From: Pomphorhynchus laevis
Taxonomy: Eukaryota > Acanthocephala > Palaeacanthocephala > Echinorhynchida > Pomphorhynchidae
Assembly (NCBI GenBank): GCA_012934845.2
Contig: WNNJ02003143.1
Span: 26,515 to 90,514 of the forward strand
Direction: 5' to 3'
DNA: 64,000 bases
A program made the translations under genes and the position numbers. Below, in pieces: positions 11,607 through 24,334 of this stretch (positions are counted from its first letter, which is position 1; each line of letters begins with the position of its first letter). The notes beneath the pieces are model-generated. The model saw only the letters and a list, made by a program, of their open reading frames with translations. It was not told the DNA's origin and searched no databases.

Positions 11607-13020
11607 CTTTTCATCTTCTGGAGGCTCGAAAACAGACAAAGTACCGACGTGAAATAATAACAACATTTGAGCGAGGAACTTTCATGAAGCAATGTTTTCG
11701 GCAGCACGGAATGTTGGCCCTGGCGCGGACAGTATTTTGAAGAATATCGAGTTTTTACATGCCGCGAGAACGGAAAAATCATATGCTGATAGGACATGCC
11801 ACTTAATACAAATCATTGTATTATTCATTTTATTAACATATTTATTCACAGTCAATAAGATGATGTTGTTCAACAATTGACCGATTATATTAATATAAAT
11901 TATTTGTTTCTAAAAATGATAAGTTGAATTGCATGGCGTATAAGCCGTCGAAGATCAATCTGAACTCGATACGTGATATGACGGGCAGATGCTATTGGCA
12001 TACGAATAATCTGTAAAACTAGTTCGGGCAGCATTAGTTTTAAAATTTTTAGAGTTTTTTGTAAAAGTTTTAGAAGTATGAAAAATAATCATCTTGGCTA
12101 TTTATTATTTTTTTATGATTCAAATTTTGATGACTTTTTTATTCGACAGTCCACTTTTATCATATCTATAAGCTAATATAGATAAGCTAATATAGATAAG
12201 CTAATATAAGCTATAACTATAAGCTAATATACTGTAATTATAAGCTAATATAAGCTAACTTATATAACTATAAGCTAATATACTTCACGCTTCGTTCATA
12301 TTAATGTGGGCTGAAGATCAATCGACTCGTCTGCTTTTATTGGCAATTAGATAAAATGAAAGACTTTCGTCTTACATTTTTCAAATTTAATTGAAATCAT
12401 TTATGATTTCAAATTAAATAAGCCTTTGTAGGAGATGATCCTACCTTCAATTGCGAACCTATCTATTTTTGAAATTAATTTCTATTATCAAACTAGTCAC
12501 ATATAGCTTGCTTCCTAATTTTAAGTTAATATGATTGCGTAGTTATTGTTACAATTAAAATTTTTGATGACACTGCACTTTGCTTTAATCCTCTCTCTAT
12601 AAGCATACAGCAGTGCGTTACATCTCATTATTGGTTGACTTCATCAGCTACTGATCCAATATCTATGTATCACGTTTCGGTCATTTTAATGTTGGCTGAT
12701 GATCACTCGACTCGACTGCTTTTATTGGCAATTCGAATTAATGAAATACCTTCGTTTTAAATTTCGCAAATTTAATTAAAATCATTTCTGATTTCAAATT
12801 AAATCAGCATTGGTAGGGAAAGTGCTATCTTCAATTAAATGCCTATCGTTTTTCTCAACGATTACTAATGATTCTTAAAAATTCTTAATGATTTTTATTA
12901 AATTTTATGAATAAAAATGTTAGAATCTTTAAGCTGCGTCACAGTACATTTGGCATAAGTTTGGAACCTGAATTTACAAGTAGTGCTCATCTGTATGATT
13001 TGGGCATTACAGTAAAAATT
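11607..13020. other. Gene-free stretch with local repeats
   Basis: Contains an AT minisatellite at about 12164-12286 (many copies of ATAAGCTAATATA-like units) and a diverged direct repeat: 12293-12480 and 12668-12862 share CACG(C/T)TTCG(T/G)TCAT, CTGCTTTTATTGGCAATT and TTTCAAATTAAAT blocks in the same order. These may be paired terminal repeats of a lost Penelope-like element. No gene seen. Confidence 0.55.
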
Positions 13021-13024
13021 GATT

Positions 13025-14117
13025 CACACTAAACCCTCCGAGGAAGGCGATCCCTAGACATCCTCAGAACGTGTCTAAGCCACATCAACTGACTTTATTA
13101 GATGTAATGACCAAATTCATAACCTTATCTATAAGGCTAAGACCAGCCACACCGCGAAGGAACCTCATTTCGGTCGCCTGTATCCGAGATATTATACTCT
13201 CGATCATAACCCAAATCTCATGACCATAGGTTAAGATAGGAACGAAGATTGCGTGGTAAACCGGAAGCTTCGCCGAATACTCAACTCCAGCTTCACCACG
13301 ACATACATGTACAAAGAACGCATTACTGCGTTAGCTGCACAGATTCGCTTCTAAATCTCCTTGATGTTCCTGTAGTCCCTCGAGAACAATAACACAAGAT
13401 AATTGAAATCCTCCACATCAGGAAGAACCTTTTTCCCACCAAATATACGTTGGCATCTGAATCCGAGACTAACACATATAGACAGTCTTGAAGGTACTAA
13501 CCAACATACCTGCCGCCTGGCATTCCATCGTGAATCGATCTAGTAGGCATTGTAAATCCTCGGGACAAGAAGCCAACAAAACAACGTCATCTGCAAAAAT
13601 CAGAGATGGTATTCTATTGGAACCGAATTGAAGACCGACGTTCGTCAGAGCAGCCTATCTCGTAATTTTGTCCATATAAACAAGGAACAAAAGTGGGGAC
13701 AAACAACAACCATGGTGAAGCCCAACGACTACTGGAAATAATTCAGACTTCCTACATAGAACACGAACACAACTCGTGCTTTGTTCAAACAGAGAAGCCA
13801 CAGCTATCCGAAGATAGTGTCTTACTCCATACTCTCTTAGAACCTCCCACAACCTATTTTGCGGAACTCGGTCGAACGCTTTCTCTAAATCTATCAAGCA
13901 CATGTATACCGGTTGAGCAAACTCCCAAGGCCGTTCGAGTAGTTGAAAGAGTAAAGAGCTGATCCGTACTTCCACAACCTGGATGAAAGCCGCATTGTTC
14001 CTCTTGCAACTGTACCTCAAATATAGGCATATCCTTAACTCAAGAATCCTAACAAATAGCTTACCAGTTTGGCTTAGAAGAGTGATGCTTCGATAATTAG
14101 AACACATTCTCCGGTCA
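13025..14117 (-). mobile_element. RTE-like LINE, RT and C-terminal part
   Basis: The open piece 13655-14107 begins SNYRSITLLSQTGKLF, then PVYMCLIDLEKAFDRVP, CVRVL and GLHHGCCLSPLLF, i.e. RT blocks of an APE-type LINE. The remaining RT, thumb and tail are decayed from 13,650 down to about 13,030, where an MS-D-RLPRR-like C-terminus is seen. The rest of this element lies beyond the Gypsy insertion, from 18,105 to about 20,300. The clade (RTE/Rex-like) is judged from the EN and RT wording and is not certain. Confidence 0.8.
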
Positions 14118-14122
14118 CCTTT

Positions 14123-14253
14123 TGTAGTGACTTTACGTTAGTAGTCAGAAAGAACCAATATGAACGGCTTTATTCAACTATTTACAAATAATTAGGTAAC
14201 TTAAGGTAAATGTGAATAATTCAATAAATCAATATAGTTATACAGTTACCACA
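14123..14253 (-). repeat. LTR of Gypsy fossil A (downstream LTR)
   Basis: 131 bp, TG...CA ends, about 92% identical to 17969-18099. Preceded on the left by CCTTT (14118-14122), half of the target-site duplication. Confidence 0.93.
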
Positions 14254-17200
14254 CTTTCTCCTCCTTAGACATTAAATTTGGTGGACCTTTTTATGATTCG
14301 TCCTCGGCTTGATTTGCTCGGTACAAACTTTAATACAGAGTATGCACTTTCATCTATGGTTTCAGGTGAGCTTTCGTTTTGCACATTGTCCTGATTTAGA
14401 TCATTTTTGTTGGCATTCGCTGCGTTGTCATTTTCCAACGGAACACTGATCCGGGAATTATCCTCTTCAGATTGTTGCAACGAATAATTGGAGTAACCGA
14501 CAATCTGTGCTGAAGATGAGGTGTCCCCTGTTGAAGCTAAATCGGATGTTGATACTACACTTCTTCTTCTATCTTGATAACTGATTTGCGAGTGGGTTGG
14601 CGTCGAAGAGAGTATTTCAACAGGTATTACTAAAGGATCTGACTTCGAATGTCTTTGGAAATTTCGGAGGAGAGCTGGTCCACCAAGCAACCAAGTTGGT
14701 ATAGAGTACCCATTTTCGGTTTTTCTCTGGAATGAAAAAACCGTTCATGTGAAGTTTGATTTGTCCAGGTACACAGCAGTGAGCGCATTGAATGCAATGC
14801 GATGTCAAGAACCGATTTTCAACGATTTTCTTCTAAACATCTTGAACACAGCGCTAGTTTGATAGTTGTCCATACTATGCCATTTATTCTTTCACATTGT
14901 CCATTAGCCGTCGGATGGTGTGGGCTAGAATGAGTTATCACAGTTCCTCTTTGCCGGAGGTATGATTGAACATTTTTCGACATAAATTGAGTACCACGAT
15001 CACAGTGTATCGCATTCAGAGCTCCAAAAATTGAGAATACATTTTGTAAGCATTTGATAACGGTTGTAGTAGACATATCATTACATGGATACACAAAAGG
15101 AAATCGGGAGTACTCATCCACGATAACGAGCAAGTACTTGTCGCCATCGATTGAAGGTTTAGGTCCAACAAAATCCATGGCCAATCGCTCAAAGGGCCGA
15201 CGCGCGATTACTAATTGTGAAGGATTAGGATTGTGAAATTTGGGTTTGAGTTCGGCACAAGTTTGACACGACAAGCATACTTTACGAACATCTTCGATCG
15301 AGTGTGAAAGATTTTTCTGTTTCATAAAATGATGTAGTCTCGTAATACCCGGGTGACATAGAATTGCGAATCGAACAAACTCTTGCGAATGTATCTGCTG
15401 CAACATTCAGGTTTCCTGGTCGGTATTTGATTATGTAGGAATAGCTAGCAAGTTCGACTTTCCATCGTATCAATTTTTCGTTTTTAATTTTGGATTTTAA
15501 ACGATTTCCGAATATGAAGGATACGGATTGTTGATCTGTAATTATAGTGAATCTTTTTGAAATTAGAAACTTGCGCCATTTCTGAATAGCTTCCACAATG
15601 GCGGTCGCTTCCCGTTCAAAAATAGAATGTTGCCTTTCCGATGGAGATAGACTTCTCGAATAGAATGCAACTGGACGACCATTTTGCGATAGAATTGCAG
15701 CGACTGTATTCGAAGATGCGTCGGTTTCTACACAAAACGGCAACTCTTCATCAATAGTAGTAAGTGAAGCTTTGCATATTTCATCCTTTAATTCATCGAA
15801 GGTCTTTAATTGGGTATAAATCATTGGAAACGAGGCTACAGATAAAAGCGGTCTAATTTTTGCGGAAAATTTTGGTATCAATTGTCTGTAATAACTCAGT
15901 AATCCAAGAGCTCTTTTCATGGCAGTTGGATTTTCAGGAGCAGAAAAGTTTCTAAGTGGTTCAGTCCTTTGAGGATCAGACTGGATTCGACCACCATCGA
16001 TTAGATATCCAAGGTAGTTTGCCGAGGTTTGACGGTATACAGACTTTTGTTCATTAAGCTTAATATTATATTTCTTGATCATAGTTTCGAACGCATGCAA
16101 ATTTTTGTCGTGATCTTCTAACGTACTTCCAGCCACCACAACATCATCAACATATATGAAGGTATTTTGAAGTCGATTAGAGCTTATCAGATTAGACATT
16201 ACGCGCTGGAAAGCGGCTACCGAGTTAGTCAGACCAAAGGGAATTCGCTTGAATTGGTACAATGCTCCTGCGGCTTTAAAAGCTGTATAAAATCTCTCAT
16301 CTTCTCTCACTAAACATTGGTAATAAGCCGATTCAAGGTCAAGTTTAGTGAAATATTTGTATTTCGACAATTCGTTGATCATAACTGAAATTCAGGACAT
16401 TGGAAAAGCGTCGGGGAATGTGAATTGGTTGATAGTTGCAGAATAATCCACGACCATGCGACGTTTATGTCTATTAGATGTCGTAACTAATACTTGTGCT
16501 CTCCATGGCGAGGTTAAAGTTTCTATTATACCATTTTTCAGTAGGAATTGAATTTAGTTTTCGATAAATTTTCGATCGTCAAGAGCATAGACTTCTCGAA
16601 TAGAATGCAACTGGACGACCATTTTGCGATAGAATTGCAGCGACTGTATTCGAAGATGCGTCGGTTTCTACACAAAACAGTTACGTGGCTTAGTAGCGAT
16701 CGGTCGAACATCATCAGACAATTTGGAGAATAGTGTTGGTGGCGTGATCTCCATACAGTTCAATGACGATAGTATTAGTTTTGGTCTGTCCTTGTCGTTT
16801 GTGAAATTAAATGTCACTGTTGTGTTCAGTCCCATAAAGTCTTGTCCCAATACAACCGGAGAGCATAGGTTCGGAAGAACCAACAGTTTGATTGCAGTAA
16901 ACTTCTTTCCACCGATACGTACGTCTACAACACAGTGTCCTTTCGTATGAACCGAGTGTCGGATGACGCCATAAAGATCATTTCCGAAGATAGCTGCTTT
17001 CGCAATTTTGCAGCAACCATTATATCGGATCTAACCAAATTCTTTACACTGCCAGAGTCGATTAGAGCTGCCGTCGAATAGCTATCTAACAGTACGGGTA
17101 TTAAACTATCATTACGAATCGATATCATTACATTAAATGTCGCGAGCGTATTTTCGAAGGCTGCTGAGCATTTTGAATTCGGGCTTTGGCAGACATTTGA

Positions 17201-17968
17201 AAAATGGCCACGCTTTTCACACTTGAAGCAGGTCTCGTTACGAGCTGGACATTGCTGTCTGCGGTGTGGAAGACGTCCACAAAATCCACATTTGGAATCA
17301 TTTGATTTTGTCCACCTTCCAGCGGCAGCGATATTATCGTCTCTATTATCTAGGCGGATATCTTTATCGACGTTTTGCGATATTTGAGCTGCTTGAGAAG
17401 ATTCGAATGCTTTAGCATTTCTTTGAGCCGTATCAAGAGATTGAGCCGTTATTATAGCATCATCTAACCTGAGATTCTCCCGTTCGAGGAGGCGTTGACG
17501 TATTTTTCCACTTTTCAAACCTATAATGAAGGCATCTCGAATTGCTTAATCTGTGTATTGAGCTGTGGAAACTGCTTTAAAATTACATGATCTGGCGAAT
17601 CGCTTTAAATTTGCGAGGAATTCGTCAACAGTCTCTTCTAATTGTTGCTTGCAAGTTGCCAAGGTATAGCGAGCGAAAACAGAATTTGTAGGTTTGTCGT
17701 AGGCTGCTTCGAGGATAGCAATGGCTTCATCGTAGTCTTTACAATCGGAAATCGTTTCGAACACATTTGCTGATATATAATTTGTCAGAAGCCGTAACTT
17801 GTTGATTGTTCTATCAGGATGACCAACTTCCAACTCCGCACACAATTATCGAACATTCGGCGCCAATGCCTCCATTCAGCCGCGGTTGTGCTTGAAGTAC
17901 CAATACAGCGAGCAGGTTTCATTAATGAATCCATTTGATTGGAGATCGAGAGAAATAGTTGAATAAAT

Positions 17969-18099
17969 TGTGGTGACTTTACTTTAGTAGTCAGAAAGAA
18001 CCAACATTAAAGGCTTTATTCAACTATCTACAAATAAGAAGGTAACTTAAGGTAAATGTGAAAAAATCAATAAATCAATATAGTTATACAGTTACCACA
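17969..18099 (-). repeat. LTR of Gypsy fossil A (upstream LTR)
   Basis: 131 bp, TG...CA ends; followed by CCTTT (18100-18104), the other half of the 5-bp target duplication. Such short LTRs leave little room for regulatory sequence. Confidence 0.93.
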
Positions 18100-18104
18100 C
18101 CTTT

Positions 18105-19750
18105 CTTAAAGATCAGTACCACCAACTCAATTCATCACTCACTAGAAACCTTGCCCAACTTCAATGCAACATTAAAGATCCGTGTTAGCCACTTCATGCC
18201 AACAACTTCGGGAGCCTTTAAAGCTTCAGGTCGAATGTCGTCTACTCCAGAAGACTTGCCATTACCAAGTTTTTTAATAACAACAATGATCACTTCTAAA
18301 TAGATGAGCTCATACGTTGGTTCTAAAGGCTCTATTTCTATAAGAGAAGGCATATCCATCAGATAATGGATACTCCTAAAATGCTATTTCCAGCAACCAA
18401 GAATTTCTTTAATGTCAGTCAGCATAGATCATCTCTTGTCGTAGACAGTTTGAGGAGTTTACTGCTTTCAAACACGAAGGTTCCTGATCGTCCTCCAGAA
18501 CATCTTCGAAGCTGACCTATAATCAAGTTCTAAGTGCAATCCAAACTTCTCCCAATCCGCCTTCTTCGCTTTGGTAACTATCCGGGCTGAAGATATCTTT
18601 GTCCTTCGGTACTTAACTACAGCTTTCAATGATTTATCTGACAAAGTTGCCTTATAATCCAACTTCTTCTGTTGGACAAAATCTCTAACTGTTGGTGTCC
18701 ACCAAGCAGTTCGAGTATTTCCTCCGCGACAAGCACCTTATGCCTTTGAGCCACAACTTTTCACAGTTGCTTTGGCAAGCCTGGATCTAATCATCTCCCA
18801 TTTCGGAGCAATGCTCTTCATCTCTTCCGGCAACCGAGAGAAGTCCTTCAGGATGTAGCCAGAAAACGTTATTTGACAGAAACATCTGCTAGACGCACTC
18901 AGCACGCTCTCACACAACGATTGGGTTTACCAGGCTTGTCTAGCATCCGATCCAGCCATCAAAGTTCACTAACTATAAAGTTAATGGTCGGTTGACAGCT
19001 TAGCCCTTCTCTTCACACGAGTGTCCAGAACATAACGTCGCAGATCAGATGAAACGATTACAGCATTGATCATTGATCTTTGACTGAGAGAATCATGATG
19101 CCATGTGCATTTATGAATCTCCTTATGTTCAAACATGGTGTTAGTTATGCACAATTTGTTACGAGAACAAAGGTGCAATAATATAACACCACTCGCATTC
19201 AGATAAGAGAGTCCGTTCCACTCCAACACTAATTTAAAGTGGAACTGTCGCTAACAACATGGGCATTGAAGTCTCATAATAGAACGAAGGAATCTGCCAC
19301 AAAAAAAACTATCGAGCAGAGCCTGAAGGTCTTCCACGAAGGCTGTGTATTCCGAAATAATGTTGGGAGCATACGCACACACAACAGTTATCCTCTTTTC
19401 CTTTTTGACTAAAAGTCTTAGAGACACCAGCCTTTCGTTCACTGGATTAAACCTCTCTACCACGAACGACAACCTCGGACTTATAAGTATCCCTACACCC
19501 GCCTGTCGTCGCTTTTCGTTGGTAACTCCCTAAGCTCACAGTCTAACCTTGATCCAAAAGTTTAGTTTCAGTTCCAGAATAGTAAAGAGAAGTCACTCCG
19601 ACTATTTATAGACCGAAGTGAACCATCTCTTCAACTAATTCTGGTTCCTTCCCCACCATCAAGGTGACATTCCACGTTCCTACATGAAGGCTAGTCCGCT
19701 TCGGATGTTGATACCTCTTTCGCTGTCTCCGTACAACTGCTTGGTCACAC
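18105..19750 (-). mobile_element. RTE-like LINE, endonuclease and linker part
   Basis: This is the 5' portion of the element whose RT lies at 13.0-14.1 kb; the Gypsy fossil A separates them. Pieces on the minus strand in order: VVERFNPVNERLVSLRLLV and ITVVCAYAPN (19251-19472), CITNTMFEHKEIHKCTWHHD and LDTRVKRRAKLSTDH (18981-19229, the last being the SDH-type endonuclease end), a linker with KKADWEKFGLHLE (18468-18662), and GNGKSSGVDDIRPEALKAPE (18135-18359), the conserved block before RT. Several frame breaks. A close relative occupies 48.2-49.5 kb. Confidence 0.85.
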
Positions 19751-20300
19751 GGCACCCGACAATGAAAACTCATACGGTCAGTGGTGCGATCATTGTTCTT
19801 CGCACTTAATTTATATTTTGTAATTTTTTGCTAGTCATTTTCATTGTCTTGGTTTGTTTGTTCGACTAGCTCCCGTTTCTGATATCCTTTGATGTTCCAA
19901 CATCGTTACTGTAAGGAAACAGGTCCCCTAGACTCTCTTTCGCCTTTTTGTCCATTGTGCAATCTACTGTTGGGGTCATTGGTGTGATTTTGTTTGTTCG
20001 GCTATCTTCCGTTCCCAATATCCTTTCATGATCCAACAGCGCTACTGTAAGGAAACAGCCCTCCGTGACTCTCTTTCGCCTTTTCGTCCATTGTCTAATC
20101 CGCCGTTTGAGTCATCGGAGGGATCTGAGATAGTCTATGAAAATAACTATCCCTACGGCTGATGTATGCCGGCTAATTATTTAGATGTTGATCGACGAAT
20201 TTCGAACATCCGTTGCATGGGCCACTCACGAAGAGGCTAATTGGTAATAGGTGCTAGTTTAATACTTAATCGACTGGCACCTAGCGTCCCTAGCACTTGA
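19750..20300 (-). mobile_element. RTE-like LINE, 5' leader
   Basis: Non-coding sequence upstream of the endonuclease frame. It is matched by 49,040-49,480 next to the second RTE-like copy, and contains diverged tandem copies of a ~120-bp unit with CTCCCGTT-C and CCTTTGATGATCCAACA-like blocks (two here, two there). Repeated leader units of this sort are known in LINE 5' UTRs. Confidence 0.65.
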
Positions 20301-21735
20301 GTCGATATACATAAATAAATAAAATATATACATAAATATCAGTCGAGACTATGTAGAGAAACAAATCGAACTGGAATCTCAAATTCCATTTCAAAATGTC
20401 AGCACATGTAAGACAAAGATATTAAGGGAGGTGTTTAGATCTACTTCACCTACTGGCTGAACGATCCCGGGTTCCCGAGTTTTTTGCATCGCTTTATTAT
20501 TCGTATAAATTATGTACTACCTGTACGTATGTAATATTGTAATTTCAGATTATTTGGAGAGGACTTTTCGGACAGCCGAAATAGTAGTTAAACAACAATT
20601 TGTATTTTTTCTCGGGTATGACTCGCCATATAAGGATTAGAAGAAAGGTAATAAAATAAAAAATAGAAAATAATATTAAGAATTAAATATACGAGATTTA
20701 ATTGAAAAAGTAATAATATCTTAATTTAAATGTCAATTGATTTGATTAATTTTTAGGATAAGAAAAATAAATTATAATTATGCATATTAGCGTAGGATAA
20801 ACACTGTTGTATAGAAGTCGCATTAGAATATAGCGAAAGTTTGCTGAGATCAACATGAAGGTGATCCTGAGTTGGAAATTGTGTCACTACAACATCAATG
20901 TTGAGATAAAGGCCTCCAAATGTACATCAAAATGCATCCAGCTAGTTACAATATTTGCTGTGAGTTTGGACATTTCAAGTTTGGAGCGAAAGTCATTCCT
21001 TGTTGTCAGTTTGTGGGATATTCATTTAATGACCGAAATATCAGACTTCCTGATCTGTTGAGACAAGAGAAAACATTTATTTTATCGTTTTATAAGGTTA
21101 CATTCACATTTTTTCACAGACGAAACTGGAACAAAATAAACGGCTCACCAAATAAAATTAGCTATAATATTGCCTGGAAAATAATTTACGATTCATTACA
21201 GTAATGTTGATATAATGAAATGTGATAATCATGTCGTGTAGTATTGTGAAACGTGTGTGCTATTGCCTGTAAATTGTGATAATATGTTCACATGTGTACG
21301 CCTGCTGCTGTTCGGAGACAAAAGTGTGACCTAAATTATTATCGCTTTACTAATTGAACAGTATGTAAGTGCATGTCACGCAACATATTATAATCGTGTT
21401 TTACATTATAGAATACCTTAAGACTATTTTTAATTTTTTATAAATCCATGTTATTGAGCGTAAAAATATGAAAAATTTAGTTCAAACTATGCAAAGACTA
21501 ATTTAAACATATCACATTAGTAAGTGAACAGCAGATTGACTGACTATAGGAACGACGTATTACCACGACGAGCAGGAATAGTGTACTCCAGAATTAAATA
21601 AAATTAGAAAAATGTAGATGAGCGAAAAAAATCAATCATGCACATGATGAAGCTAAATATAATATTTTTAGGAATAATATTTGTTGCTATATTGTATACC
21701 ATATGTATTATATAATATTTAAATATATAATTCTT
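20300..21735. other. Unassigned AT-rich stretch
   Basis: Two overlapping frames (20855-21061 and 20920-21204, plus strand) are open; the second contains ICCEFGHFKFGAKVIPC and FFHRRNWNKINGS. I do not recognise either and AT-rich chance frames are likely. Nothing else is seen. Confidence 0.5.
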
Positions 21736-21737
21736 AT

Positions 21738-21952
21738 TCTGATACAACGTCTGTTATTTATTAGTCAATTCATAAAAATGACGTTTATTTTAAATTTTAT
21801 TTTTTATTTTTTAACTTGATTAAAATTATAGAAAATCTAAAAACAATTATTAATTTTATTATTTAATTATTAAATTTTGATTTAGCATTATTATGTTTTG
21901 TTTATTTTATAATTATATAATAATACGTAGACTCAGTTAGCTGATTTAATAT
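21738..21952 (-). repeat. Z repeat, full-length copy
   Basis: Nearly identical to 11391-11606 and to the inverted copy at 58258-58478. It stands alone in AT-rich DNA. Its flanks TTCTGATACAACGT and TGATTTAATATAT partly match the flanks of the 58-kb copy on the outer side, suggesting the true end lies near AATTCTTATT. Confidence 0.85.
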
Positions 21953-22341
21953 ATTATATTAATAACTATATATACTAATATTTGTCGCCATATTGCACAG
22001 GTGTTTAAACATCGAGAAAAATAAATTAAAGATTAGTACTTATAATGTTTCGATTATTACAATAGTCCTTTTCATGTGCTATGCTTTCATAACACTTGTA
22101 TAACATTATAACATGTCTTTTAAAATTGCGTTCGGAGAGAATGCAATCATTTGAAAAATCAGTAGAAAAATGCAATCACTAGAAAAATAGTATTATTTTT
22201 GAATTTCCAATTATATGGCGGTCATTTCAATAGCTCGCTGTAATAGTATGTTTGTAAACAGATATTTATTTAATATTTTTACGATATTTTTTAATCTCTT
22301 GAGCGAAACAAATACCGTCATTTATACTAGATATGTTAATG

Positions 22342-22535
22342 TCGAGTCGGAATGCGGTGTGTTGGATCGGTTGGGGGGGGCTCAGATCCACCTGGATTTG
22401 AGGTCGTTAAAGTGGGAATAAGAAGACCAGTGCAAATTGCAGTCTGTTGGTTGATTTGTCGTACTTACTGTTTTGTTAATTATGTTATCTAGTTTATTTG
22501 ATCGGTTGTATTTTTTAATAAACCCCTTATTTATT
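22342..22535 (+). mobile_element. I-group LINE 3' end fragment
   Basis: GTGTTGGATCGGTTGGGGGG and the following 60 bp match the end of ORF2 and start of the 3' UTR at 46,605-46,680. Further on, a GTTGGTT...TTTAATAAA...TTATTTATTT tail parallels the end of the complete copy at 46.7 kb. A 5'-truncated insertion. Confidence 0.8.
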
Positions 22536-24284
22536 TATAATGTCGTGATATTTTTGTATCAAACCGCATATTTCTCTCTACTATTTAACTCAACTGGTAA
22601 CGGACGAAAAACGAAATGTAAGTGCAATGCTTTCTATGCGTTTTATGATACGGTGTTTGAGCTCTAATATTATTCCATAAACAGCTATTTTACGGTCCAG
22701 TGTTGATGTACTATTTAGTATTATTATTTTGCTTATTCCAATGCTGACACATTTATTACATGTTTTTAATCTACTCAATAAAGCCTTCTGTTGGCCTTTC
22801 GATTCTACATCAATTTATTGAGTAGATTTGGATTGATGTATAAACTATTAAGGCCTGAAACACTCAATATCGATCCAAATGCCTCAAAAAGTTCTGATGA
22901 ATGGAAACACTGGAAAATCCGTGTTATGTAGTTTCTATCAGTCGTCACAGACCTTACTGAGGAACAGAAAGTGCCAATCCTGATAAATATGATCAGCGGT
23001 TCTCTCCATGGCGAATCGATCATTGTCAAACGTGTGTCCAAGCATTCGAACATCTTGAATCCATCTTCATAAAACACGAAAATATTGTCTATAATCAACA
23101 TTTGCTTTCGACCAGCAGACAGCTAAATGAACAAACAGTTGATCAGTACTTCAAACATTTACACGACCTTGCTAAAGACTGCAATTTTACTGCCGTATCA
23201 GATGAAGAACATCTCAAAGAATGCCAGAGATTCATTCATACAAGGACTTAAATCAACCCGCATTCGTCAAAAGCTACTTGGAAATTTTACGCTGACAATA
23301 GAACAAGAATTTAATATGGTACGTAGTTTAGAACAGGCAGAAATGCAGGCATCGCGTTATACTCAGAAGTATAGTGCAGAAAATTGTTACTGTTTCTACA
23401 TGCAAAACAAACTCAGATAATGAAGAAGCTAACGACGCTAAGACTTCGCCACTCATTTATGTTCAATTGAAGTGTTATTTCTGTGGAGGTCAGCGTCATC
23501 CAAGGACTCAATGCCCCGCACGAAAAACTAAGTGTCATACTTGTGGAAAGTTCGGACAATTTGCAAAGGTGTGCCGTTCTCGTCAGTCAACGAACAAGTT
23601 TAACTTGAACTATATGGAACTTACTAACATACTTTGCCATAGCGTGAAATCTTAATTGGATAAGGTAATAATTTCAGTTGAAATAAACGACGTTAAACTC
23701 GAAGCCTTAATTGACACGGGTAGCGTTGGTAAATTTATATCGCTCGAAGCTGTAAAACGTTGTAAACTACGCTTGAAACCTTATAACGAAACGCTTCATC
23801 TGGCGTCCGAAGATCATAAGTGCAACATCACTGGAACCGAATTGCAAGTGTCGAACCTTTGAGAACATTAAGCTACTAGTGTTAGTCTCGTTGTACACTG
23901 ACGTTATCCTCGGGCATTTGTTTTTTTTTCACGTTTTAGTGACTTGAATATACATTTTGGCGGTAATAATCATGCCATTTACCTACAAACGACTACACTG
24001 AGTTCGTCTTCTTTGTCCACTGCGAGATTATTCTACACACTATCACCCGAGTGCAAACCTATTCAAACAAAATCCAGAAGTTACACACCTTTACAAGACT
24101 CGTTCATCAACCAGAGATTAACAGATTATTACTTGAAGGAATTATTAAACGTAGTTACTCACCATGGCGTTCTCAATTTCTCATAGTTACGAATCGATGT
24201 GGTAAGCGGCGTATGGTTGTGGATTACTCACGTACCATTAATAAATACACATTACTGGATGGATATCCTTTGCCTAAAACTGAC

Positions 24285-24334
24285 AATTTGATCGATAAAA
24301 TATCTCAATATTGAGATATTTTATCGATCAAATT
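24285..24334. repeat. Perfect 50-bp palindrome at an element junction
   Basis: 24285-24309 and 24310-24334 are exact reverse complements with no loop (centre CTCAATATTGAG). The left half belongs to Gypsy fossil B; the right half is its mirror and leads straight into the inserted LINE fragment. This is the mark of snap-back copying at a break. Confidence 0.9.

Larger units (their letters stand above)
14123..18099 (-). mobile_element. Ty3/Gypsy LTR retrotransposon fossil A
   Basis: A fossil with both LTRs, about 4.0 kb, minus strand. Order of parts: gag (about 17,930-17,190) ending in two CCHC knuckles (CGFCGRLPHRRQQC, CFKCEKRGHFSNVC); protease-like (about 17,100-16,900, ALIDSGS); RT (about 16,460-15,850, IYVDDVVVAG); RNase H (about 15,760-15,420, VETDASS); integrase (about 15,400-14,820, HPTANGQCERI) and a C-terminal tail to 14,265. 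A purine-rich tract sits just inside the downstream LTR. Five-base repeats CCTTT flank it. The two-knuckle gag suggests a Mag-like lineage. LTRs differ at about 10 of 131 positions, so it is moderately old. It is broken, with roughly half a dozen lesions. Confidence 0.93.

Noticed and set aside
21738-21952. Z repeat as a DNA transposon with inverted ends
   Set aside because: The two termini are not complementary and no target duplication is visible.
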